Shown piece after piece: positions 1-9,916 of a DNA stretch of 64,000 nucleotides (position 1 is its first letter; every line of letters begins with the position of its first letter). Origin of the DNA: Rhizaria sp. SCN 62-66 (taxonomy: Eukaryota > Rhizaria, unplaced). Under the pieces are notes generated by a model. It was not told the DNA's origin. It was given only the letters and a program-made list of their open reading frames with translations, and made no database searches. Where the stretch lies: contig MEDY01000070.1 of NCBI GenBank assembly GCA_001724265.1, positions 1 to 64,000 on the forward strand, given 5' to 3'. The position numbers were made by a program, and so were the translations under genes.

Positions 1-766
1 CATCGCCACCGACGGCGTCTTCAGCATGGACGGCCACATCGCCGACCTCCGCTCCATCTGCGACCTCGCCGACCGCTACAACGCGCTTGTGTTTGTCGAT
101 GATGCTCATGCGACGGGCTTTGTTGGCAAGACTGGCCGCGGCACTGCTGAGCACTGTGGTGTTCAGGTACGATCACGTTCTTGCCACGACTTTAATATAT
201 CTGTGCTTATTCATGTAATCGCGCTTAAGTTGCGTGTTCACTGATGAATTTTGTGTTTTTGTATTGTTTCTTGGCCTTCTTTGCAAACCTTGCTTCTTCT
301 CTCTCGTCATTTTCTTATTCGATGTCATATTAATTTGTTTTTGTTTGCATAGGGTCGTGTGCACCTCACCACGTCCACACTCGGCAAGGCCATGGGCGGC
401 GCGTCGGGCGGTTACGTCTCCGGCCCCGCGGCTGTAGTGGCCGTGCTGCGCAACAAGGCGCGTCCCTATCTTTTCTCGAACTCGATCGCGCCGCCTCTCG
501 TCGCGGCCGCGCTGGCGGCGTTCGAGGAGGTCACTACGAGCACCGCGCGCCGCGACAAGGTCGAGGCCAACGCGGCGCTCTTCCGCAAGCTCATGAGCGA
601 GAACGGCTTCAACGTGCCCGGCGAGCACCCGATCGTGCCGGTGATGCTGGGCGACGCGAAGCTGGCGGGCGAGTTCGCGCGCGAGATGGTCAAGGAGGGC
701 ATCTACGTCGTCGCCTTCTCCTACCCCGTCGTGCCCATGGGCAAGGCGCGCCGCCTCATGAAGTGA
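1..766 (+). CDS. KBL: 2-amino-3-ketobutyrate CoA ligase (glycine C-acetyltransferase), 5'-partial, C-terminus short
   Basis: Pyridoxal-phosphate enzyme of the alpha-oxoamine synthase family; it makes 2-amino-3-oxobutyrate from glycine and acetyl-CoA in threonine/glycine metabolism, usually in mitochondria. The gene enters from the left edge (exon 1 to 166, frame starting at base 2; exon 2 353-766; intron 167-352 with GTACGA donor and AG acceptor, phase 0). Visible landmarks are VDDAHATGF (PLP-ring Asp/His), [13 protein letters not shown] with the Schiff-base lysine, and [13 protein letters not shown]. The product ends GKARRLMK then TGA, where homologues continue with an IRxQxSAAHT block of about 30 residues. 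That block carries the arginine (R368 in E. coli KBL) that binds the substrate carboxylate. I found no downstream exon restoring it. The family call is firm; whether the enzyme is active is open. Confidence 0.93.
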
Positions 767-997
767 AAACAAACAAAGTGAGATGTTGATTACGGTCACC
801 TTTGATCACACAGCAGCCAACACCAACGGCTAGGAAATGTGGCCATAAGGTCTGTTATGAAAAACCTTGCTAGATCGTCCATATGTCCGCTAATAACGTC
901 TCTGAATATACAACTTGATTTTTTCTGCTATATATTGACGCTTCTATTTTTAACCTCTCTTCAATCTATCATCTGTGTTGCATGTGCGCTGCACAGA

Positions 998-2324
998 ATG
1001 TCTGACCTTGAACCGGCTCCTGCTGCTGACGAAGGCAACGACAACGCGCTACTGCCGACGCTACCGGAGGCACTGGGGCGCGACTTCCTTGACATCGGGG
1101 ATGCTGCGTACTGGACTGCAACCTCTTGCAAGCCTGGGCACGGCATTGAGGCTCTGCGCGACCCCAGCAATGAACAGTTCTTCGAGTACGTCAACATCTC
1201 TCCAACTCTGGATATCAATCACTTTATTTGCAATGTACTCTGCTCTGTGACACCGCAACGCAGTGTGGCTCATATATCGCTTTGTTCATACTGTTGTATA
1301 GGTCTTGCGCGCACTCGTACGAGCATGTGCACACGATTTCGCTCAACTTCTCGACGCTTCGCAACGTGACCCACCTCGCACTCTGCTTCGACTTTGCCAC
1401 TGACGACTCATACACCCCAAAAGAAGTACGCACATCAGAACTCAATCGCACATTGACGAGCCTTAGTTTGAACATAATATCTAGTAAGATGCAACTCTTC
1501 TTTTTTTTCAGCATTTTGCTTTCCCACTTATGTTTTTGACCGCTAACCGCTTACTTTGCTCCTCTGATCTCAACAGCTGCGCATCTCTGCCGGCGCCGTG
1601 GCCTCTGCTCTCACCGTCGTGGCCACACCCGTGCTCGAGCAGGCACAGGGCTGGCTGATCGTGCCCTTTCCGTCCTCAGCGCCGGCGTCCGCGCCCGGCG
1701 GCGGCAGCGGCAGCGCTGTGGCGCCCACGGCCGGCATGCCGGTACACCACGTCAAGCTCGACGTCGAGAGCTGCGAACAGAACGGAAAGTACGCAAATAT
1801 CACGCAAAACAACAATCATGGCGAAGAAATTTAAGATTTACATCGCATATTGAAATTTATAACTGGTTTGACTTGTTTGCATTGTCGTATGTTAACACTG
1901 TCCTTTCTCACGTGTTGTGTTCGCCCATGAATGTCTGTTATTTCACGAAATTCAATTCAAATAGAGATATGCGGATGCGAGGTATGCGCATTTTTGGTCC
2001 TCTGCCGCCCCCTATTACGCGTAAGTGAATGGTTTCTCTGCTTCAACTCCGAAAACAACTTCTTAATGCATCTTGGAAACATCTGTTGATTAAACGGTTA
2101 ATTGTCGTCTAAGCCAATCCTCGCCCATTCACCTCATATTTCTCTTATTTTTGTTTGGCTTTTTACAACTTTGCATAAATCCGCGCTCTCGTGTGCAAAT
2201 AATATTGACACAACCGACAACAACAACACAACAACTCGTATGTTCTTGCTCCTTGGCAGTACTCCCGGAAGGCTTCATGGGTTTCATCACTCCTGACTGC
2301 CTCGCATCCTCTTCTTTGCGGTGA
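998..2324 (+). CDS. APC10: Anaphase-promoting complex subunit 10 (DOC domain)
   Basis: APC10/Doc1 is the substrate-recruitment and processivity subunit of the APC/C ubiquitin ligase. Five exons give 214 residues: 998-1185, 1302-1425, 1577-1788, 1965-2020 and 2260-2324, all joining in phase. Donors are GTACGT, GTACGC, GTACGC and GTAAGT. The DOC beta-sandwich is recognised by SSCKPGxG-like TATSCKPGHGIEALRD (exon 1), DFATDDSYTPKE (exon 2, matching DESYTPSKI in homologues), QGWLIVPF (exon 3), and NGK|DMRMRGMRIFGP across exons 3-4 (matching NGRDTHMRQIKIY). The protein ends in Leu-Arg, a conservative version of the Ile-Arg tail that docks APC10 into a TPR groove of APC3. The ATG at 998 is the first that fits. 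A TATATA stretch lies about 65 bases upstream. Confidence 0.9.
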
Positions 2325-2667
2325 AACGTGCATCTGAACCTGCGTTTATATCCGTCAAGCTGTCTGTGCCGCGTTGCAGCAGAGTCTGCATGGGCAGCAG
2401 CAGGCCAGTAGCATCACTAGAAGTGAAGCGTTTTTGATAAATAGTCACTTGAATACATATAGTAGTTACATCAATAACAATAAAATGTGAAATTATTTGC
2501 ACTTTCTGAAATATGTTTATATCTCTCTTGATATTCTCGTAGTTTAGTTTGATTTCATGTGGAAAGGCACGAAGTGTTACAAGCACGATCAGCGATTGTG
2601 GTGGCGCACACATTGCAACTCCTCCAATGTTAATGTTGTTTCGAGCGACCACACGTCACCAATTAAC
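2325..2667. other. Intergenic, AT-rich, no gene seen
   Basis: Holds the 3' flank of APC10 and the presumed promoter of the next gene. A short GC-richer patch around 2365-2410 has no reading frame I can connect to a neighbour. No RNA gene was recognised. Confidence 0.5.
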
Positions 2668-5273
2668 ATGTCTTTGGCAACGATATTGAGTTAATATTTC
2701 TTGCTTTAATATTATTTTTTAATTTTAATCTGACATCACTCCCAGTATTGGACCCGAACACAGCCCTCACACTTGTGCATTGTTTCCAAGTCTCATTGTG
2801 GATGAACAAACGGACACATGACAGTCTCAAGAGGCTTCATGAAGCGGTGGCTAGTTTCTCAGCTTTTAAAGCTGCATAGCCTGCGAAGGTTGCCATCATG
2901 AAACTTTCGAGGGCAGTCTCTCAGTGTTATGGCGTCGCAGTCGCAGTGCTCCACGAGAGCGGGATCGTTCCGCTGCTCCTGCGCTCGCGTGCGCCCTGCG
3001 GTTCTGCAGACGATGAGAATTCGCGACTCCGCTCTATCGTTGCTCTGGCTAAAGCTATCATCGGCTCTGCAGCGGCGCGGTATGGCGACACGGTCATCAG
3101 TGGCGCTGACTTGCTCGCCGAATGCGGCGCAGCTGAGGTCTTCCTCCCCTACATCCCCCTGATTGAGACACCACTGCAAGATGTTTGCTCGCTTCTCAAT
3201 GTTGTGACTGCCACAATTGCTACTGCGAAGGGTCCTGCCCTTTCTCTGTCGGCAAGGTGCACAGCGTTGGATTGTATTCGCTCGCGTATACGCGACACGA
3301 ACGAGCAAGACTATTCGCACGTGCTCTCATCACAAACGTACCGCAATGTTCCCTACCACGTTTCGGTGACCGCCATTCTAACCGTGCTTATCACGGGTAC
3401 AACTGATGGCACTGTCACTGCGCCCCGTTTGCCGTACGCGGCCGTGTCAGTATTTGTTCCTCTGATTCGCAGCACTATCAAGCAGCATGAACAAGATTTC
3501 GTTTGCCGGAAAGTCATTATTGAGTGTGCCGCTGTGCTGCGCAATTTGTTCAAATGTTACCGAGAGGATGACAAGGAGGGCGCACAGTGCCGCACTGATC
3601 TTGCGGAGTTTGTGGCCAGCCCATCATTTCATCATCTGTTGGAGCTCACCGACAACGATGCCCTCATGGAACTGCTGCGGTTTATCGACGTGTGTGACGA
3701 TGCCTCACTTGCGCTCGGTTTGACGCCTTCTCGCCTCGGGCATATCATCCGCGAAGTTGGCCGTTATATGTGGAACTATCACAGGGACGTGCTGAACTTG
3801 TACGAGTTACTCGCGAAGCTAGCAGCTCGCCTACCCGCGTTTGCGTAGCTCCTCCCCACCACGCGCGGCCTTGCGCACCTCGTCCATATCACTAATCAGA
3901 TGGCCACCTTCAAGTTCACTTACGAGTTGCGAAATAGCGCTGTACTGCTGTTTGATAGCATTCTCACGTCAGCTCCCGACGTGGCGCTTGCTGCACAAGG
4001 CCTGCTCCGCGCTGGTGCAATGAAGCTTTGCTGTGGACATCTCATGTATCCTGTCATGACGCATCACATTATGTATCCCGCGCTCCCGTACTACGAGCGG
4101 GAGAAAACCCCCGCTCTGTGCAAATTAAGTGCAGAGCAAATCGCGCGGGTGCTGCGTGTGCTGCGCAGGATGTTCGGCACTGGCGACTCGTCGTCGGCCG
4201 TCATGGCCCAATTCACCGCGGGCCGCGGGCTGCAGGCGCTCGACCTGCTGCGCTATGACGACGGTCTGCAGGAGAGCGGTGGTGAGCTGATAATGAGTGA
4301 GCTGACTCAGCTGCGCGCCTTGCTTGCGGACATGACTGTGATTGCGGTTGATACGCCAGAGACAGAAAAGCAACGCCTGCAGACGCTTGCGGAGCTTCAG
4401 GCGTTTATTAAGCCGCATAGGGACTGGGAAGTTGCATTTGACGCATATATCTCATGCACTTTGACGAAGGCTGGCTTGTTACGGGAGGCCGAGGATGGAG
4501 TTACGACTGAGAACGGCCTTAAACGAGCGCCGTCCCCAGCGCTGCTGTCTCTGCTGCAGGCCAGGGCGCGCGAGTGCAGTCTGCTTTACACGCACACCAC
4601 CCGTGAGCACCAGGCACCTATTGGTGACGATGGCGTTGCCCCGGATGTGAGCATGGAGCTGTCTCTTGATCAAGATCGGCAGCGCCCCTACAGCGTGGTG
4701 ATCCGGCCCGATGACAAAGGGTTTCCTGCCAACGCAGCGCATTTCCGTCTTGCTCATTTCACCGCCGCTCTAGGCAGCAAGCTCCACACGTGCATTGTGC
4801 CGCAGGGCCACGAGCCCAATCCGCCTGCCCCGCTGCCTTTCATCACACTGTTACACCCATCTAGCTGCTACCGTTGCTTCACCCAACCGGTGTCGCTTCC
4901 CGAAACCGACTTAGTCTACGGCGAGTACGCGCCCGATTCTGCGCATGCTGACGCGGGCGCGGACGACGCGGACGCCTCCTCTGCGACGTACCCCGTTGGC
5001 ACAGTGCTCATGTATCCTATCAAAGCGCTTCTCTCATTGACAAGCTACAGGCAACAGACCTTGCCATGGTTCATCGTCTATAAGCCGTGCCCGAAGCGCA
5101 TGCTCCGGGGTGCAATCCCCGTCGGCCGCGTGGTGTCGTGCTTGCAGTCGGGCGGTGACGCGAGTGGCACAGAGATCTTCGACGCCACCACAGTGGAGCA
5201 CATTGATCTGTGTTTTTCGAGCTATCATGCTGAGGGTTGTGGTCGTGGCACTCTTTCAGTGGACATTGTCTAA
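2668..5273 (+). CDS. Unrecognised helical (possibly ARM/HEAT-like) protein read through in-frame UAG
   Basis: I do not recognise the family. Exon 2 is open in one frame from 2746 to a TAA at 5271-5273, except for TAG at 2877 and 3846. The second TAG splits two long ORFs (2898-3848 and 3900-5273) lying in the same frame with coding-like sequence between them. An inferred first exon, 2668-2689, joins in phase across a 56-base intron (2690-2745). Its donor GTTAAT is unlike the genome's usual GTACG, so the true start could instead be ATG 2898. Read this way the product is 849 residues with UAG at positions 52 and 375. It is rich in amphipathic Leu/Ala helices and has no signal peptide or membrane segment. 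Residues from about 650 contain several Cys/His and look globular. Codon use is less GC-skewed than in the giant genes nearby. Confidence 0.6.
2877..2879 (+). other. In-frame TAG, inferred sense codon (residue 52)
   Basis: Reads GCT GCA TAG CCT GCG AAG in the frame of the downstream ORF. It counts as internal only if the inferred upstream exon is real; otherwise it lies in the 5' leader of a gene starting at 2898. Confidence 0.4.
3846..3848 (+). other. In-frame TAG, inferred sense codon (residue 375)
   Basis: Reads TTT GCG TAG CTC CTC. The frame is open for over 900 bases before and over 1,400 bases after. The GTACG at 3800 could be a donor, but removing 3800-3848 (49 bases) breaks the frame, so an intron does not explain the codon. 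Confidence 0.75.
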
Positions 5274-5852
5274 TTTGTTCACTAAAACCTCCTTGGGATG
5301 GTGAAACACCTGCTTTGCTGTTTGCTCGACTATAATATTTCTTTTAACCGAAACTATGAACGGGAGCACAGACACAACAATCGTCAATCGTGGTATGGAA
5401 GTAAAGCTCGGTGGCGTCTCGTAATATGTTTCCATTTTGATATCGGGAGGTGTGGCGTTTTGCGTCGGGATGTGTGTTTCCACAGTGGCACATTCAAATA
5501 AACGCAGTCAGTCACTCTGTTAGATGGCTTCATGTATATCACTGGGCAGTATTCCGTGAGTTTGGAAACTAATTCAGAGAGCAATACAGACTTCTCAACT
5601 ACTAGTACGAGTAACCGGTAACTGCAGCTAACTTAACTCACCAAAGCTGGCAAGTTGCGTAATTTTGCATGACGTCTCCTGCAGTATAGACGCATTTTAG
5701 AAATGTATAATTTACAGAGACTATATAATTGTTTGATTTAATATCTGTGATATAACAAAATCTGTTCTGACGGAAGTCTCGTCTCGCTGTACCTCTTTCC
5801 GTTTCTATTATGATCCCCGTCGTCCATTTCCGACGCACGCTGCCACAGCCAC
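5274..5852. other. Intergenic, no gene seen
   Basis: AT-rich DNA between the 3' end of the helical-protein gene and the SpoU methyltransferase start. AATAAA-like sequence occurs near 5498. Short ORFs on both strands lack family features or splice partners. Confidence 0.5.
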
Positions 5853-7489
5853 ATGTCTGACCGTTCCGACTGCGACGACATCGACGACGACGTCACTCTT
5901 CCTCGCCCTTCCGATGAGTCCTCCGCAGCCGCCGCTGCTGCGGCCGCCGGCGAGACGTTCGCGCTGCCGAAGCTGCCCGAGGAGCTCAACAACCCGCCCT
6001 TCACGCCCTCTGAGGCGCGGCCCTGGGACGTGCAGGTCATGGTCTACAACGTCGCCAAGCGCCAGAACATTGGCAACATGGTCCGCAGCGCCGTGGCGTT
6101 TGGCGCGTCGGCGATTATCGTCGTCGGCAACCGCCACATCAACACGTTCGGCAACAAGAACACCAACAACTACATCCGCTTTGCGCACTACGACAAGCTC
6201 GACGACGCCGTCGCGGCTCTGCGCGCGCGCGACTACGACATTGGTACGCTCGATAACACGCCAGCGCGTGCGCATTCCGCACCGAACTTGTATCACTGTC
6301 TGAGCAATGGGAGCAAAGTCGGGTCACTCCTCCATTCTTTACGCGTGTGTGGTGATTCGATGTGCTACTACGCATGAGCTGGTCGTTTTTGGCCGAACTG
6401 AACTGAAATTCATTCGTAGCGTTTTCTCTATTTGGACTTTGTCCCATTTTTCTTTTCCCTAATATCCCTGCTTACTGTGATCTCTTTCCTCCTGCTCCAA
6501 CTCAATCTTCTCTACTCTGGTTACAATTCATCTTCTCACATTTTTCGCGCTGATTCGTACGCACAGTCGGTGTGGAGATCGGCAACGGCGCCAAGCGTCT
6601 CAACGACCTCCCGTTCCGCAAGTCGACCTGCTTTATGTTTGGCCAGGAGGGCTCCGGTACGTCGCGCAAACACACGGACACACAGCATGTACACGCAATG
6701 CTCGAGGTGCGCTGTATGAAGCTCTGAAGCAACAAAACAAAATATAACTTATCGCAACTATATTTGCGTCTATATGTCGACTCTGCATTGTATACGCATG
6801 TCGACATTGCTCCTTGTTGTAATCAGCTTCTATTTTAACTGCTATGTGTCAATGTGAATCATTTCTCACTTGTCACTTTTGCTTTCTTTCACCACTCTAT
6901 GTCCGTCCTCGCGCGCCTCTCAGGCCTGAGCCCGCGCCAGATGGCCGCGTGCGACTACTTGACGTACATCCCGCAGTACGGCGCTGGCACGGCCTCGCTC
7001 AACGTCTCCAACGCGGCCGCGATCATCTTGCACCGCTTCGCAGACTGGGCGGGCTACCAGGAGCAGGCCGTCGAGGGCGCCAAGTTCATCGTCGACGACT
7101 CCAGGCTGGTACGCAATCGCGACAAAACGCACATATATCATCATTTCGCTTTCCTATCAGCATTTTGTGCGGAATATAGGCTGCTGCTTTGGGAATAAGT
7201 GCATCACTTATCTTCATCGTTGTGAATGCGGATTGTATGCCTCTGGTATCTAACCCTGTTTTTTCTTCTCGTGCACTCTGTTTTCCCATTCCCGCTGCCG
7301 CAGGTCAAGGTGTCGAAGCGCCCCGCCGAAGGCCAGCAGTACGAGCGCTCCGAGCAAGAGCAGTTTGTGCGCGCCCAGCGCCAAGCGCGCCGCCAGCAGC
7401 AAGAGGCCGCCGCTGCCGCTGCCGCTGTGAAGACGGACGCCGCCGCGGAGGCGACTGTGGCTGCTGCTGCTGCTGCTGCGGACGCGTGA
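5853..7489 (+). CDS. SpoU/TrmH-family tRNA/rRNA 2'-O-methyltransferase
   Basis: A SPOUT-fold enzyme expected to transfer methyl from S-adenosylmethionine to a ribose 2'-OH of tRNA or rRNA. Four exons give 283 residues: 5853-6243, 6567-6656, 6924-7108 and 7304-7489. Donors are GTACGC, GTACGT and GTACGC. Motif 1 is NIGNMVRSAVAFGA, motif 2 is FGQEGSGLS (residues about 155-163, split across an intron) and motif 3 is IPQYGAGTASLNVSNAAAII, which together form the trefoil-knot SAM site. The N-terminus is acidic and alanine-rich. The C-terminal exon is a charged Arg/Gln/Ala tail of about 60 residues, possibly for RNA binding. The exact RNA target cannot be read from the sequence. The arrangement resembles the stand-alone SpoU proteins of plants and protists rather than bacterial TrmH. 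Confidence 0.9.
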
Positions 7490-7778
7490 GCGCCTAATTT
7501 ACATGTTTGTGAATCACCGACATTGTATTATCTGTAAAATAATCGCACGTTCAGTGTCAAGTGCATGTTGTGTTCACTACAAATGAGTGATTATAGCTCA
7601 CTCTGTATTGAAAACTGTGTACACACTGAATGGCCCGAGACTGGCAGCAAACCTCGAAACAACGCGAAATAAATCAAGATTCGGATCTGCATCATCTCTA
7701 ACCCACACCCACTCAAGCACTCTCTTTTTGTTATCAATGCGTATGCGTCTCATTTCTCTGCCTAAGCGCTGACGCCTC

Positions 7779-9270
7779 TCACCGGCGCTTGTAGATGCAG
7801 GGCTTGAGCAGCATGCCCGCGGGCGTGACGGTGCCGGTGGCGTCAGTGCACTTGATGAAGTCGAGCAGCACGAAGTGCGTGTTGCTCTTGTCCGTGTGGC
7901 GGTGGCGGAAACCAATCTCCGTCACGGCCTTGATAAAGCGCTCGATGCCGTCGTGTTGCTCGTCGAAGCGCGAGCGCACCTCGGCGATCTTCAGCTGGCC
8001 GCTGCGAGAACAAAGGGAAATAACAGTTACACAGACAGCGGAAGATCAAAAAGTGAGAAATACATATGTACATGCATGCAGATAAAAGTTGGAGCGAGAA
8101 TATATGACAGCTTGTAAAAAAATCAATAGATTTACACAACATCACTTGATAACCATTGTTTTTTCTTGCGACTTACTTGATTTTGAGCGTGCGGTGTGCC
8201 TCCTTGATGAAGTCAGTGAAGTTGGTCCCCATGAGCGCGAGCGAGAAGATAGCGACGTCGAGCACGGCGTTCTTAAGCGGTACGGAGCGGATGTCGCAGG
8301 CGACGACGCGCTCGTTGACCGAGACAAGGTCGAACGAGTGCACGGTCTGCGGCACGGAGCGCGCGATCATGGCGTCGCCGCAGCCGAAGTCGCCGATGAC
8401 GGCGCGCGGGGACAGCGTCTTGATGTGGCGGATGAAGATGTCCACCGGGTTCGAGGGCCACTTGGTAACCTGGTGGCGGAAGCCTTCGTGGTAGGCCTCG
8501 AACAGCTCGGGGTCCTTGCTCATCAGTGCAACGGCCTGCGCAGAACAAAGAGAGAATACAATATAGAGATGAGCTAGGTGTGTTTGTCAAAGCTGTTTGT
8601 CAAAGCAGAAAGGAATGCAGTCTTGATATGTTCAACCAAAACTTAAAACTTATTTAATCTCGAAATTTGTAGTAGTGGCACGATATCGCGATACATTTTC
8701 CGTTGTGCGTACCTGGGTTGAGTTGGTGGTGTAGAGCTGCTCGTTGAGCCAGCGGAACTGGCCGCCCTGCAGCTGCACCTCCATCTTGCTCTGCAGCGCG
8801 CTCATCCCGCCCTTGCGCGGCGGCGGAGTCGCCGACGTGATCGAGTGCGACGACGCGGGACGCGCAGCAGCAGCAGCGCCGGCCTTGTTGGCGTTGTTGG
8901 AGTTACTAGACTTCGCAGTGTGCGAGTCAGGGACGGGGCGCTTGCGGGAAGCAGCGTCCGCAGTGGGGGCCGCCGCGGCGGCTGCAACGGGGGCGCGCGC
9001 GGCGGAAACGACGGAGAGCGAGGGCAGAGAAGTCACGAACGCTCCCTTGGGCTTGCTGGCAGCCGCCGCAGACGCGGAAGAAGCAGACCCAGTGGAGGCA
9101 GGAGCAGCAGGGGAGTTCGCGGGGCGGCTCTTCTTGATCGTGGCGGTAATATCAGCCTCAGCGGCCTTGGGCGCGGGCTTTATGGGCGCAACAGGGACGA
9201 TGGAAGGCGCGGCAAGGTCGTCCTTGCGCTTCTGCAGCATTGCCAACAGGCGCTTCTGCTTGTCCGACAT
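7779..9270 (-). CDS. RRP8: Ribosomal RNA-processing protein 8 (25S/28S rRNA m1A methyltransferase)
   Basis: RRP8 (nucleomethylin) is a nucleolar SAM-dependent methyltransferase that makes m1A in large-subunit rRNA. Three exons on the minus strand give 379 residues: 9270-8713, 8535-8177 and 8001-7779. Donors are GTACGC and GTAAGT. The first 150 residues are a low-complexity Ala/Ser/Lys nucleolar-type leader. The catalytic region starts at FRWLNEQLYT. It has HxGFxxQVxKWPxxPVD, the SAM-binding DFGCGD (residues 235-240), HSFDLVSVN, SLALMGTN and the terminal LLKPCIYKRR, all diagnostic of the RRP8 family. The promoter would be shared with the divergent SPO11 gene (9271-9916). Confidence 0.94.
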
Positions 9271-9916
9271 CTGGACAAGAACGCGTTTGGAGAAGTCGCA
9301 CAGATTGGGAAAGACAATGATCGTAGGAAAATTAATGAGGAAATAAAGTATTAACGTTCATATAATGATCAGAAATCACTGTATCAATTGATTTGACGAT
9401 CAATTTAAGCTGATCAAACGCAATTCCGCCAGCTCGTCAGACGACTTTCTTCTCGCTCGTTCGGGTCGACGCTGCGCGGCGGTAAAAGTGTCAGGTTTCA
9501 TACAAATGTTGGGGATATCTGAAGACACGTAGCTCTCGCACAAATTTTAAGTTTGACATCATAAATAATATTACGTTTTCAATCTAGGCATTGCTGCTTT
9601 GCTGCGCTCGTCTCTTAATTGGGCTGTATACTGGTCGTTTGTCACACTCGAAATATTTTTCAAGATGCACAACTTGGGGGCCAGCCAGGTTTGCCCGACC
9701 GCTGCTTTGTGGTTAGACGGTCAAGATCAGCGAGCTAAACTTTTGACGTCCGTGCTGCGCGAGTAGTGCCATACTTGAAAACGCAATTGAATTTGCGTTG
9801 ATAGCTGACCTTCCGGAACAGCGTGGAATATCCTTGAAGCTGCGAAACTCGTTTTGTGACACAAACGTCCGCGTCTTCGCCCGCCAACCTGCGGAGCGCG
9901 CGTTGCTGCTTGCCCA
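9271..9916. other. Divergent intergenic region between RRP8 and SPO11
   Basis: About 650 bases without a supportable gene. It should hold both promoters. Short ORFs near 9727-10047 on the minus strand overlap the SPO11 first exon and have no family features. Confidence 0.5.

Noticed and set aside
3800-3848. Intron explaining the TAG at 3846 (GTACG donor, TAG acceptor)
   Set aside because: It is 49 bases long and would shift the frame; the other local acceptors tried gave frame breaks or removed coding-like sequence.
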